Shown here in pieces: positions 52,638 through 61,729 of a stretch of 64,000 nucleotides of DNA. Position 1 is the first letter of the stretch. Each line of letters begins with the position of its first letter. The translations under genes and the position numbers were made by a program. Origin of the DNA: Streptomyces dengpaensis (GTDB lineage: Bacteria; Actinomycetota; Actinomycetes; Streptomycetales; Streptomycetaceae); the NCBI RefSeq assembly GCF_002946835.1, contig NZ_CP026652.1, forward strand, positions 3,224,001 through 3,288,000, written 5' to 3'. The notes below the pieces were generated by a model, which saw only the letters and a list, made by a program, of their open reading frames with translations, did no database searches and was not told where the DNA came from.

Positions 52638-54410
52638 GTGCGCAAGGTGCTCATCGCCAACCGTGGCGAAATCGCTGTCCGCGTGGCCCGGGCGTGCCGG
52701 GATGCCGGGATCGCGAGCGTTGCCGTGTATGCGGAACCGGACCGGGACGCTCTGCATGTCCGTGCGGCGGACGAGGCGTTCGCGTTGGGCGGTGACACCC
52801 CGGCCACCAGTTACCTGGACATCGCCAAGGTGCTGCAGGCCGCCAAGGACTCCGGAGCGGATGCCATCCACCCCGGCTACGGTTTTCTGTCCGAGAACGC
52901 CGACTTCGCCCAGGCCGTCCTGGACGCCGGGCTGATCTGGATCGGCCCGCCCCCGCAGGCCATCCGCGACCTCGGTGACAAGGTCGCCGCCCGGCACATC
53001 GCCCAGCGCGCCGGCGCCCCCCTGGTCGCCGGCACCCCCGACCCGGTCTCCGGCGCCGAGGAGGTCGTCGCGTTCGCCAAGGAGCACGGCCTGCCCATCG
53101 CCATCAAGGCCGCCTTCGGCGGCGGCGGACGCGGCCTGAAGGTGGCCCGCACCCTGGACGAGGTCCCCGAACTGTACGAGTCCGCCGTGCGCGAGGCCGT
53201 CGCCGCCTTCGGCCGCGGCGAGTGCTTCGTCGAGCGCTACCTCGACAAACCCCGCCACGTCGAGACCCAGTGCCTGGCCGACACCCACGGCAACGTGGTC
53301 GTCGTCTCCACCCGCGACTGCTCCCTGCAGCGCCGCCACCAAAAACTCGTCGAGGAAGCCCCCGCCCCCTTCCTGTCCGACGCCCAGGTCGCCGAGCTGT
53401 ACTCCTCCTCCAAGGCGATCCTCAAGGAAGCCGGCTACGTCGGCGCCGGCACCGTGGAATTCCTCGTCGGCGCCGACGGCACCATCTCCTTCCTCGAGGT
53501 CAACACCCGCCTGCAGGTCGAACACCCCGTCACCGAGGAAGTCGCCGGCATCGACCTGGTCCGCGAGATGTTCCGCATCGCCGACGGCGAGCCCCTCGGC
53601 TACACCGACCCCGAACTGCGCGGCCACTCCCTCGAGTTCCGCATCAACGGCGAAGACCCCGGCCGAGGCTTCCTGCCCGCCCCCGGCACCGTCACCACCT
53701 TCACCCCGCCCTCGGGCCCCGGCGTCCGCCTGGACGCCGGCGTCGAGTCCGGCGCCGTCATCGGCCCCGCCTGGGACTCCCTGCTCGCCAAACTGATCGT
53801 CACCGGCGCCACCCGCGAACAGGCCCTGCAGCGCGCCGCCCGCGCCCTCGCCGAATTCCGCATCGACGGCATGGCCACCGCCATCCCCTTCCACCGCGCA
53901 GTCGTCACCGACCCGGCCTTCGCCCCCGAACTGACCGGCTCCACCGACCCGTTCACGGTCCACACCCGCTGGATCGAGACCGAGTTCGTCAACGACATCA
54001 AGCCCTTCACGCCCCCCACCGACCTGGAGGCCGAGGAAGAGCCCGGCCGCGAGACCGTCGTCGTCGAGGTCGGCGGCAAGCGCCTGGAAGTCTCCCTGCC
54101 CTCCTCGCTGGGCATGTCCCTGGCCCGCACCGGCCTCGCCGCCGGCGCCAAACCCAAACGCCGCGCCGCCAAGAAGTCCGGCCCCGTCGCCTCCGGCGAC
54201 ACCCTCGCCTCCCCCATGCAGGGCACCATCGTCAAGGTCGCCGTCGAAGAAGGCCAGGAAGTCCAGGAAGGCGACCTCGTCGTCGTCCTGGAAGCCATGA
54301 AGATGGAACAGCCCCTGAACGCACACCGCTCCGGCACCATCAAGGGCCTCACCGCCGACGTCGGCGCCTCCATCACCTCCGGCGCCGTCATCTGCGAGAT
54401 CAAGGACTGA
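52638..54410 (+). CDS. accA: Acyl-CoA carboxylase alpha subunit (biotin carboxylase + carrier)
   Basis: A 590-residue protein. Residues ~1-445 are biotin carboxylase: [24 protein letters not shown]-grasp glycine loop [27 protein letters not shown]. Residues ~515-590 are the biotin carrier with [11 protein letters not shown] (biotinylated K555). The linker is charged and Ala/Lys-rich ([11 protein letters not shown]). It supplies carboxybiotin to PccB and other beta subunits. GTG start with an excellent AAGGAGGGAG. Followed by a strong terminator. Confidence 0.97.
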   Translation: MRKVLIANRGEIAVRVARACRDAGIASVAVYAEPDRDALHVRAADEAFALGGDTPATSYLDIAKVLQAAKDSGADAIHPGYGFLSENADFAQAVLDAGLIWIGPPPQAIRDLGDKVAARHIAQRAGAPLVAGTPDPVSGAEEVVAFAKEHGLPIAIKAAFGGGGRGLKVARTLDEVPELYESAVREAVAAFGRGECFVERYLDKPRHVETQCLADTHGNVVVVSTRDCSLQRRHQKLVEEAPAPFLSDAQVAELYSSSKAILKEAGYVGAGTVEFLVGADGTISFLEVNTRLQVEHPVTEEVAGIDLVREMFRIADGEPLGYTDPELRGHSLEFRINGEDPGRGFLPAPGTVTTFTPPSGPGVRLDAGVESGAVIGPAWDSLLAKLIVTGATREQALQRAARALAEFRIDGMATAIPFHRAVVTDPAFAPELTGSTDPFTVHTRWIETEFVNDIKPFTPPTDLEAEEEPGRETVVVEVGGKRLEVSLPSSLGMSLARTGLAAGAKPKRRAAKKSGPVASGDTLASPMQGTIVKVAVEEGQEVQEGDLVVVLEAMKMEQPLNAHRSGTIKGLTADVGASITSGAVICEIKD

Positions 54411-54439
54411 GCACTCAGGTCTCTGCACGACCGACACCC

Positions 54440-54482
54440 GAAGCGCCCGGCGGACTGAAGCAGTGAGTCCGCCGGGCGCTTC
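54440..54482 (+). terminator. Strong terminator after accA
   Basis: A perfect 17-bp stem (GAAGCGCCCGGCGGACT / AGTCCGCCGGGCGCTTC) with a 9-base loop begins 29 bases after the accA stop. Confidence 0.88.
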
Positions 54483-54645
54483 GTCCTGTCACCCCCACGG
54501 CGTGCGCCAAGGGCGCGCCCCAGGGACGTACGAGAAGGCCAAAGGGACGCACGAGAAGGAGGTACGGCTTTCACCCGGCCCGGGGAGACCGCTCGTGAGC
54601 GCCTGATGGCATGCTGGACGGCAGCCTCGCGGCAGGAGAGAGCAG

Positions 54646-55272
54646 GTGGATGCCATGGTGGGCGCGACCGCACAGGACCGAGCGGGGGCGCAGGGGCCCG
54701 CGGAGAGCCCCGGGGCGCCGCGCGCCATGCGTGCCGACGCCCGGCGCAACTACGAACGGCTGCTCGCCGAGGCGCGCTCCGCGTTCGCCGAGCACGGAAC
54801 CGACGCCTCCCTGGAGGACGTGGCCCGCCGCGCGGGCGTCGGAATCGGCACGCTCTACCGCCACTTCCCGAACCGCCACGCCTTGGTGAGCGCGGTCTTC
54901 GAGGACGCGGTCAGCGACTTGCTCGCCCGCTCACGCGAGCTGCTGGACGCCCCGCAGCCCTGCACCGCCCTCGTGGACTGGCTGCGCGAGATCATCACCC
55001 ACGCGAGCGAGTACCGCGGCCTGTCGCGCGCCCTCATGTCGGCCTCGCGGGACGAAGGTTCGGCCCTCGCGCGGTGCAGCACCCCGATGCGCGAGGCGGG
55101 CAACGCCCTCCTGCTCCGCGCCCAGCAGGCAGGCGCGGTACGCCCCGACGTCTCGATCACCGATCTCCTCCAACTGACCAACGCCATCGCCCTGGCGTCA
55201 GAGGAAACCCCGGACGAACCCCAACTGGCGGACCGCCTCCTGACACTGACGCTCCGCGGCTTGAAGCCGTGA
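54646..55272 (+). CDS. TetR family transcriptional regulator
   Basis: A 208-residue repressor-type protein. Helix-turn-helix at ~30-75: RRNYERLLAEARSAFAEHGTDASLEDVARRAGVGIGTLYRHFPNRHALV. The C-terminus resembles the SbtR-like group of small TetR proteins (LDAPQPCTALVDWLREIITHASEYRGLSRAL). GTG start after GGCAGGAGAGAGCAG. No divergent or downstream partner gene; no palindrome is obvious near its promoter. Confidence 0.9.
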   Translation: MDAMVGATAQDRAGAQGPAESPGAPRAMRADARRNYERLLAEARSAFAEHGTDASLEDVARRAGVGIGTLYRHFPNRHALVSAVFEDAVSDLLARSRELLDAPQPCTALVDWLREIITHASEYRGLSRALMSASRDEGSALARCSTPMREAGNALLLRAQQAGAVRPDVSITDLLQLTNAIALASEETPDEPQLADRLLTLTLRGLKP

Positions 55273-55303
55273 GGGCATGAGTGCCTCAGGCGGGCCGCCC
55301 CCG

Positions 55304-56272
55304 TCAGCGGCGGCGCAAGTCCGCCACCCGCGCCCGCTCCCCCTGGGGCTGTTCGCCCAGGGCCGTCGCGCTGCGCAGTTGCGGGCCCGTGCCGGGTACC
55401 ACCTGGCCGCGGCGCGGCCCGGGGAGTGGTACGTCCCGGCGTGGCTGGCGCCCCGCCGGGACGGGATCGCCTCCCGCGCCGCCCGAGCTGGATGAACCGG
55501 CCACCGCGATCTGTACGCCCTGGTCCGCCAGGGCCTGCAGTTCGGTGGCCGCGCGGTCGTCGTGCGGCGGCGGCTCGTCCGTGACCAGGCGCGTGATCAG
55601 GTCGGTCGGCACGGTCTGGAACATCGTGTCCGTACCGAGCTTGGTGTGGTCGGCGAGGACGACGACCTCGGCGGCGGCCTGGACCAGCGCGCGGTCGACG
55701 GACGCCGAGAGCATGTTGGACGTGGACAGACCGCGCTCGGCGGTCAGCCCGCTGCCGGAAAGGAAGGCCCGGGAGACGCGCAGCCCCTGGAGGGACTGCT
55801 CGGCGCCGGAGCCGACCAGGGCGTAGTTGGAACCGCGCAGAGTGCCGCCGGTCATCACGACCTCCACACGGTTGGCGTGGGCCAACGCCTGGGCCACCAA
55901 CAGGGAGTTGGTGACGACGGTCAGCCCGGGCACCCGCGCGAGCCGGCGAGCCAGCTCCTGCGTGGTCGTACCCGCACCCACCACGATGGCCTCGCCCTCT
56001 TCGACGAGACCCGCGGCGAGATCGGCGATGGCCGTCTTCTCGGCGGTCGCGAGATGCGATTTCTGCGGAAAGCCGGACTCCCGCGTAAACCCGCCCGGCA
56101 ATACCGCACCGCCGTGTCGGCGGTCGAGGAGTCCTTCTGCCTCCAGTGCGCGCACGTCCCGCCGTACGGTCACTTCGGAGGTCTGGACGACGCGGGCGAG
56201 CTCACGGAGCGACACCGCTCCATTCGCTCGCACCATTTCGAGGATCAATTGGCGACGTTCTGCAGCGAACAC
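55304..56272 (-). CDS. DeoR family transcriptional regulator
   Basis: A 322-residue regulator. N-terminal DeoR helix-turn-helix: RRQLILEMVRANGAVSLRELARVVQTSEVTVRRDVRALEAEGLLDRRHGGAVL. C-terminal sugar-phosphate isomerase-like ligand domain (~75-235): VVGAGTTTQELARRL, LTVVTNSLLVAQAL, GGTLRGSNYALVG. Extra ~60 residues (Ser/Gly/Pro/Arg-rich) end the protein beyond the usual DeoR length (~255), and look disordered. GTG start without clear Shine-Dalgarno. Ligands of the family are sugar phosphates; the nearby deoxynucleoside genes make it a possible regulator of them, but its own promoter does not contain their palindrome. Confidence 0.88.
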   Translation of the reverse strand: MFAAERRQLILEMVRANGAVSLRELARVVQTSEVTVRRDVRALEAEGLLDRRHGGAVLPGGFTRESGFPQKSHLATAEKTAIADLAAGLVEEGEAIVVGAGTTTQELARRLARVPGLTVVTNSLLVAQALAHANRVEVVMTGGTLRGSNYALVGSGAEQSLQGLRVSRAFLSGSGLTAERGLSTSNMLSASVDRALVQAAAEVVVLADHTKLGTDTMFQTVPTDLITRLVTDEPPPHDDRAATELQALADQGVQIAVAGSSSSGGAGGDPVPAGRQPRRDVPLPGPRRGQVVPGTGPQLRSATALGEQPQGERARVADLRRR

Positions 56273-56449
56273 GAAACTGACAGTAACCCCAACGACCGTC
56301 TGCTTTCAGCAGTTTGCGCCGAATAACAGAAGTTGTTCGCATGGCAGGGCGCGAAGTGGTATAGGCGCCTACTCGCGCCGCCTATGCCTTACGAATGGTC
56401 GACGACTCCCCGTGACCAGCGAAGACCGGCGGGGAGTCGCCCGAAGGAC

Positions 56450-57898
56450 TCAGACCTCGCCCGCGGTCTTACGGGTGTGCAGCTGCCGCGCCACCTCCGC
56501 GATCGAGCCCGACAACGAGGGATAGACGGTGAAGGCGTTCGCGATCTGTTCGACCGTCAGATTGTTGTCGACCGCGATCGAGATGGGATGGATCAGTTCC
56601 GAGGCGCGGGGGGCCACGACCACGCCGCCCACCACGATCCCGGTGCCCGGACGGCAGAAGATCTTGACGAAGCCGTCCCGGATGCCCTGCATCTTGGCGC
56701 GCGGGTTGCGCAGGAGGGGGAGCTTCACGACACGGGCGTCGATCTTGCCCGCGTCGACGTCCGCCTGCGTGTAGCCGACGGTGGCGATCTCGGGGTCGGT
56801 GAAGACGTTCGACGAGACCGTCTTGAGGTTCAGCGGGGCCACCGCGTCGCCCAGGAAGTGGTACATGGCGATACGTCCCTGCATCGCCGCGACGGACGCG
56901 AGGGCGAAGACGCCGGTCACGTCACCGGCCGCGTACACGCCGGGGGCGGTCGTCCGGGAGACCTTGTCGGTCCAGATGTGCCCGGAGTCCCTGACCTTGA
57001 CCCCGGCCTTCTCCAGGCCCATCCCGCTGCTGTTCGGGACGGCGCCGACGGCCATCAGACAGTGTGTGCCGTTGATGACCCGGCCGTCGGAGAGCGTGAC
57101 CTCGACGCGGTCGCCGACCCGCTTGGCGGACTCGGCGCGGCAGCGCGCCATGACGTTCATGCCGCGGCGGCGGAAGACGTCCTCCAGGACGGCCGCGGCG
57201 TCCGGGTCCTCGCCGGGCAGCACGCGGTCGCGGGACGAGACGAGGGTCACCTTCGACCCGAGCGCCTGGTAGGCGCCGGCGAACTCGGCACCGGTGACGC
57301 CGGAACCGACCACGATGAGCTCCTCGGGCAGCTCGTCGAGGTCGTACACCTGGGTCCAGTTCAGGATCCGCTCGCCGTCGGGCTGCGCGTCGGGCAGCTC
57401 GCGGGGATGACCGCCGGTGGCGATGAGGACGGCGTCGGCGGTGAGCGTCTCCTCGGTGCCGTCCGCGGCCCGTACGACGACCTTGCGCGAGCCGTCCAGG
57501 GCCTGCATGCCTTCGAGCCGTCCACGCCCGCGCAGGACACGCGCGCCTGCGCGCGTGACGGAGGCCGTGATGTCGTGCGACTGCGCGAGCGCGAGCCGCT
57601 TCACACGGCGGTTGACCTTGCCGAGGTCGACGCCGACCACGCGCGCGGGCTCATCGATGTGCGGCGTGTCGTCGGCGACGATGATGCCGAGTTCCTCGTA
57701 CGACGAGTCGAAGGTGGTCATCACCTCGGCCGTGGCGATCAGAGTCTTGGACGGTACGCAGTCGGTGAGCACCGACGCCCCGCCCAGACCGTCGCAGTCG
57801 ACGACGGTCACCTCCGCGCCGAGCTGGGCGGCCACCAGGGCCGCCTCGTATCCGCCGGGTCCGCCACCGATGATCACGATCCGAGTCACGTACTCCAT
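56450..57898 (-). CDS. lpdA: LpdA-type flavoprotein NAD(P)H quinone reductase / disulfide-reductase-like
   Basis: A 482-residue FAD enzyme with a pyridine-nucleotide-disulfide reductase fold: FAD site RIVIIGGGPGGYEAALVA, NAD(P) site LIVVGSGVTGAEFAGAY, second FAD motif GVYAAGDVTG, and a C-terminal dimer domain. The first of the two redox cysteines is missing: GGASVLTDCVPSK has Ser42 where Cys is expected and keeps Cys47, so no active-site disulfide can form. Mycobacterial LpdA (Rv3303c) has the same change and reduces quinones. True lipoamide dehydrogenase activity is therefore unlikely. ATG start at 57898. Confidence 0.9.
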   Translation of the reverse strand: MEYVTRIVIIGGGPGGYEAALVAAQLGAEVTVVDCDGLGGASVLTDCVPSKTLIATAEVMTTFDSSYEELGIIVADDTPHIDEPARVVGVDLGKVNRRVKRLALAQSHDITASVTRAGARVLRGRGRLEGMQALDGSRKVVVRAADGTEETLTADAVLIATGGHPRELPDAQPDGERILNWTQVYDLDELPEELIVVGSGVTGAEFAGAYQALGSKVTLVSSRDRVLPGEDPDAAAVLEDVFRRRGMNVMARCRAESAKRVGDRVEVTLSDGRVINGTHCLMAVGAVPNSSGMGLEKAGVKVRDSGHIWTDKVSRTTAPGVYAAGDVTGVFALASVAAMQGRIAMYHFLGDAVAPLNLKTVSSNVFTDPEIATVGYTQADVDAGKIDARVVKLPLLRNPRAKMQGIRDGFVKIFCRPGTGIVVGGVVVAPRASELIHPISIAVDNNLTVEQIANAFTVYPSLSGSIAEVARQLHTRKTAGEV

Positions 57899-58005
57899 TG
57901 TCCCGCACGCTCCCAAGTGCTTCCGCCCAGGGTGGTAACCGTCGTGCACCCGAGCTCCTTCTGTTACACGAGAGGCGTATGCGTCGCTGCCGTACCCTCA
58001 ACCTC

Positions 58006-58443
58006 ATGTCGCTCTACGCCGCGTACGCCGGCAATCTCGACCCGCGGCTCATGACGCGCCGCGCTCCACATTCGCCGCTGCGCGCCACCGGCTGGCTGAA
58101 CGGCTGGCGGCTGACCTTCGGGGGCGAGCACATGGGCTGGGAGGGCGCGCTCGCGACGATCGTCGAGGCACCGCGGTCCCAGGTGTTCGTGGCGCTGTAC
58201 GACATCGCACCCCTGGACGAGGACTCCATGGACCGCTGGGAGGGCGTGGGCCTCGACATATACCGGCGCATGCGGGTACGCGTGGACACGCTGGAGGGGG
58301 AGGAGCCGGCGTGGGTGTACGTGCTCAACGGGTACGAGGGGGGGCTGCCGTCGGCGCGGTACCTCGGGGAGATCGCCGACGCGGCGGAGTCTGCCGGCGC
58401 TCCACACGATTACGTGATGGAACTGCGGAAGAGGCCCTGCTGA
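58006..58443 (+). CDS. Gamma-glutamylcyclotransferase-fold protein
   Basis: A 145-residue protein. The substrate loop YAAYAGNLDPRLM (the Y-G-S-N-like loop of GGCT proteins), the central LYDIAPLDEDSMDRWEGVGLD segment with acidic residues, and the WVYVLNGYEGGLPSARYLGEI end. The family cyclises gamma-glutamyl groups, but the Gly-Ser of the loop is Ala-Gly here, so activity on glutathione-like substrates is uncertain (the organism uses mycothiol). ATG at 58006 begins the domain cleanly. Confidence 0.82.
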   Translation: MSLYAAYAGNLDPRLMTRRAPHSPLRATGWLNGWRLTFGGEHMGWEGALATIVEAPRSQVFVALYDIAPLDEDSMDRWEGVGLDIYRRMRVRVDTLEGEEPAWVYVLNGYEGGLPSARYLGEIADAAESAGAPHDYVMELRKRPC

Positions 58444-58493
58444 GGGCCGCCGCCTCTAAGCTCGAGGACACCGACGCACCAGCGGGAGTGCTC

Positions 58494-58775
58494 ATGGCCC
58501 CCACGATCACGTACGACGTCTACTACACGGTTCAGGCCGCCGCGGCCCGCGACCGGCTCGACGACCGGCAGCGCGCCGCGTTCGACAAAGGCATGGCCAT
58601 GCTGGCCCGCGACCCATTCCTCTCGGTTTCACGGCCCATAAGCTCCACCGGAGACGACCGCACGATCCGGCTGACGCAGAACATCCTGGTGGAATACACG
58701 GTCAGCCGCGGCCGCCTGCTGGTCTTCATCGTCGAGGTCTTCAACGACAAGGACGTCCTCATCACGGACGAGTGA
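58494..58775 (+). CDS. RelE/ParE-like small protein without partner
   Basis: A 93-residue protein: [37 protein letters not shown], then [30 protein letters not shown], a helix-hairpin and beta-sheet pattern like the RelE/ParE toxin fold. GCGGGAGTGCTC precedes the ATG, 50 bases after the upstream stop. No antitoxin-like gene lies next to it; the typical basic catalytic residues of RelE toxins are not obvious. It could be a domesticated toxin-fold protein. Confidence 0.65.
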   Translation: MAPTITYDVYYTVQAAAARDRLDDRQRAAFDKGMAMLARDPFLSVSRPISSTGDDRTIRLTQNILVEYTVSRGRLLVFIVEVFNDKDVLITDE

Positions 58776-58845
58776 GCGGTCCCCTCGCATCGCCCTCTCG
58801 TCGGAAACGACAAGACAACGATCGCAAGACCGTGAGCTCTGTCAT

Positions 58846-58857
58846 CTACGCGCGTAG
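58846..58857. promoter_or_regulatory. CTACGCGCGTAG operator upstream of deoD
   Basis: Perfect 12-bp palindrome 25 bases before the deoD start. An identical copy precedes deoC (63673-63684). A TACCCT -10 at 58870-58875 puts transcription at the GTG of deoD, so the palindrome covers the -35 region. Confidence 0.75.
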
Positions 58858-58882
58858 GCCTGGACCGGCTACCCTCGTGCGC

Positions 58883-59707
58883 GTGAACGCATCTCTTCTT
58901 CCGGACGACATCCAGGGCGACCCCTACGCCGCCGCCGACGCCGCCGCCACGCGCCTGCGTGAGCTCACGGGCGCCGAGACCCACGACGTCGCCCTCGTGA
59001 TGGGCTCCGGCTGGGCCCCGGCCGTGGACGCCCTCGGCTCCCCCGAGGCCGAGTTCCAGGTCACCGAACTGCCCGGGTTCCCCCCGCCGGCGGTCGAGGG
59101 CCACGGCGGCAAGATCCGCTCGTACAAGATCGGTGACAAGCGGGCCCTGGTCTTCCTCGGCCGCACCCACTATTACGAGGGCCGCGGTGTCGCCGCCGTC
59201 GCGCACGGCGTGCGGACCGCCGTCGCCGCCGGCTGCAAGACCATCGTGCTCACCAACGGCTGCGGCGGGCTCCGCGAGGGCATGCGGCCCGGGCAGCCGG
59301 TGCTGATCAGCGACCACATCAACCTGACGGCGACGTCCCCGATCGTCGGCGCGAACTTCGTGGACCTCACCGATCTGTACTCGCCGCGGCTGCGGGCGCT
59401 GTGCAAGGAGGTCGACCCCTCGCTCGAGGAGGGCGTGTACGCGCAGTTCCCCGGGCCGCACTACGAGACGCCGGCCGAGATCCGGATGGCCCGGGTCATC
59501 GGGGCCGACCTGGTGGGCATGTCGACGACGCTCGAGGCCATCGCCGCGCGTGAGGCGGGTGCGGAGGTGCTCGGTATCTCGCTCGTCACCAACCTCGCCG
59601 CCGGCATGACCGGCGAGCCGCTCAACCACGAGGAAGTCCTCCAGGCGGGCCGCGACTCGGCCGCGCGGATGGGTGAGCTTCTGACTCAGGTGCTGGATCG
59701 TCTGTAG
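58883..59707 (+). CDS. deoD: Purine nucleoside phosphorylase (trimeric type)
   Basis: A 274-residue enzyme splitting (deoxy)guanosine, inosine and analogues with phosphate into base and (deoxy)ribose-1-phosphate. Motifs: VMGSGWAP (phosphate Ser), [35 protein letters not shown] and [12 protein letters not shown]. This is the trimeric PNP-I type despite the deoD name used in actinomycetes. GTG at 58883 is preferred: a TACCCT -10 ends 7 bases before, implying a leaderless transcript. A longer frame overlaps the RelE-like gene and has no ribosome-binding site. Confidence 0.93.
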   Translation: MNASLLPDDIQGDPYAAADAAATRLRELTGAETHDVALVMGSGWAPAVDALGSPEAEFQVTELPGFPPPAVEGHGGKIRSYKIGDKRALVFLGRTHYYEGRGVAAVAHGVRTAVAAGCKTIVLTNGCGGLREGMRPGQPVLISDHINLTATSPIVGANFVDLTDLYSPRLRALCKEVDPSLEEGVYAQFPGPHYETPAEIRMARVIGADLVGMSTTLEAIAAREAGAEVLGISLVTNLAAGMTGEPLNHEEVLQAGRDSAARMGELLTQVLDRL

Positions 59708-59740
59708 TCGGCGGGGTTTGCTGCGGGTTCGGCGGTGGGG

Positions 59741-59846
59741 TTTTTCGCCCCCTCCGCCCCTGCCCGTCCCGTACCTGGGGGCTGCCGCCCCCAGACCCCC
59801 GCAATCGCGCTGACGCGCTCGTCCTCGAACGCCGGACGGGCTGAAA
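59741..59846 (-). repeat. Streptomyces dispersed repeat, copy D
   Basis: Minus-strand copy: CAGCCCGTCCGGCGTTCGAGG, GACGAGCGCGTCAGCGCGA, then the CTGGGGGC-GGCA-GCCCCCAG hairpin (59775-59794) and GGGCGGAGGGGGCGAAAAA. It lies in the 158-base gap between deoD and the mutase gene, so may end the deoD transcript. The mutase ribosome-binding site follows directly (AGAGAGGTTCACCCGAG). Confidence 0.8.
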
Positions 59847-59865
59847 AGAGAGAGGTTCACCCGAG

Positions 59866-61497
59866 GTGCAGGACGAACTCATCGCGCGGGCCAAGGCGTG
59901 GCTGGCCGAGGATCCCGACGCGGACACCCGTGAGGAACTCGCCCAGCTCATCGACGCCGAGGACGTCCATGAGCTTGCCGCCCGCTTCAGCGGCACCCTC
60001 CAGTTCGGCACCGCGGGGCTGAGAGGGGAGCTCGGTGCCGGGCCCATGCGGATGAACCGCTCCGTGGTCATCCGGGCGGCGGCCGGCCTCGCCGCCTACC
60101 TCAAGGCAAAGGGCGTGACCGACGGCCTGGTCGTCATCGGCTACGACGCCCGGCACAAGTCGGCGGACTTCGCCCGGGACACGGCGGCCGTCATCACGGG
60201 CGCCGGTCTGCGCGCCGCCGTACTGCCCCGCCCCCTCCCCACCCCCGTCCTCGCCTACGCCATAAGGCTCCTGGGCGCGGCGGCGGGCGTGGAGGTCACC
60301 GCCAGCCACAACCCGCCCCGCGACAACGGCTACAAGGTCTACCTGGGGGACGGTTCACAGATCGTTCCGCCGGCCGACGCCGAGATCGCGGCCGAGATCG
60401 ACGCCGTCCGCGCCCTCGCCGACGTGCCCCGCCCGGACTCCGGCTGGCAGACCCTCGACGAGGACACGCTCGACGCCTACCTGGAGCGTACGGACGCCGT
60501 CCTGGCGGAGGACTCCCCCCGCACCGCCCGGACCGTGTACACGGCGATGCACGGCGTCGGCACGGAGGTCCTCCTCGCCGCCTTCGCCCGCGCCGGCTTC
60601 CCGGAGCCCGTCCTCGTCACCGAACAGGCCGACCCCGACCCGAACTTCCCGACCGTCGCCTTCCCCAACCCGGAAGAGCCCGGCGCCATGGACCTCGCCT
60701 TCGCGAAGGCCCGCGAGACCGACCCCGACCTGATCATCGCCAACGACCCCGACGCGGACCGCTGCGCCGTCGCGGTCAAGGACCGTGGCGACTGGCGCAT
60801 GCTGCGCGGCGACGAGGTCGGGGCCCTGCTCGCCCAGCACCTGGTCAACCACGGTGCCCGCGGCACCTTCGCCGAGTCCATCGTGTCCTCCTCCCTGCTC
60901 GGCCGGATCGCCGGGAAGGCAGGCCTGCCGTACGAGGAGACCCTCACCGGCTTCAAGTGGATCGCCCGCGTCGAGGGTCTGCGGTACGGGTACGAGGAGG
61001 CCCTCGGCTACTGCGTCGACCCCGAGGGCGTACGCGACAAGGACGGCATCACGGCGGCGCTGCTCATCACCGAGCTCGCCTCCGAGCTGAAGGAGCAGGG
61101 GCGCACCCTCGTCGACCTCCTCGACGACATCGCCGTCGAATACGGGCTGCACGCCACCGACCAGCTCTCGGTGCGCGTGGAGGACCTCTCGGTCATCGCG
61201 AACGCCATGCGGCGCCTGCGTGAGCAGCCGCCGACGGAGCTCGCGGGCCTGGCGATCACGAACGCCGAGGACCTGACGAAGGGTACGGACAAGCTGCCTG
61301 CGACGGACGGCCTGCGCTACACGCTGGACGGCGCCCGCGTCATCGTCCGCCCGAGCGGCACGGAGCCCAAGCTGAAGTGCTACCTGGAGGTCGTGGTGCC
61401 GGTGGGCACCCGGGACGGCCTCCCCGCGGCCCACGCGAAGGCCGCCGAGCTGCTGTCGGCGATCAAGCGGGACCTGTCGGCGGCAGCCGGTATCTGA
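59866..61497 (+). CDS. pmmB: Alpha-D-phosphohexomutase (phosphomannomutase/phosphopentomutase-like)
   Basis: A 543-residue mutase moving a phosphate between C1 and C5/C6 of a sugar. Phosphoserine Ser147 in VTASHNPPRDNGYKVY; metal loop NDPDADRC (D294, D296, D298); sugar-binding GFKWIARV; C-terminal RPSGTEPKLK. Length and motifs match mycobacterial PmmB, also next to deoD. Context (deoD before, deoC after) makes ribose/deoxyribose-1-phosphate to 5-phosphate conversion an attractive role, but motif reading cannot separate this from mannose or glucose substrates. GTG start. Confidence 0.9.
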   Translation: MQDELIARAKAWLAEDPDADTREELAQLIDAEDVHELAARFSGTLQFGTAGLRGELGAGPMRMNRSVVIRAAAGLAAYLKAKGVTDGLVVIGYDARHKSADFARDTAAVITGAGLRAAVLPRPLPTPVLAYAIRLLGAAAGVEVTASHNPPRDNGYKVYLGDGSQIVPPADAEIAAEIDAVRALADVPRPDSGWQTLDEDTLDAYLERTDAVLAEDSPRTARTVYTAMHGVGTEVLLAAFARAGFPEPVLVTEQADPDPNFPTVAFPNPEEPGAMDLAFAKARETDPDLIIANDPDADRCAVAVKDRGDWRMLRGDEVGALLAQHLVNHGARGTFAESIVSSSLLGRIAGKAGLPYEETLTGFKWIARVEGLRYGYEEALGYCVDPEGVRDKDGITAALLITELASELKEQGRTLVDLLDDIAVEYGLHATDQLSVRVEDLSVIANAMRRLREQPPTELAGLAITNAEDLTKGTDKLPATDGLRYTLDGARVIVRPSGTEPKLKCYLEVVVPVGTRDGLPAAHAKAAELLSAIKRDLSAAAGI

Positions 61498-61729
61498 TCT
61501 GACAGCTGGCATCGCCTGTGGGGGCTCACCGGTCCGGTGGTCCCCACAGCGGCCATCTTCCCGGGTTCCCGCAGAGCGGCCCTCCTCCCGTCTGCTCGCA
61601 GAGCGGCCCCCTGCCCGCCGCACGTACGGGTGATTTCCACACGGCAGTTGACGCAGCGCTCCCGTACGCCACTGGAAGACCGAGGAACGGTTTACCGGTA
61701 GCGCACCACCGAGTCCCAGGAGCTGCCGC

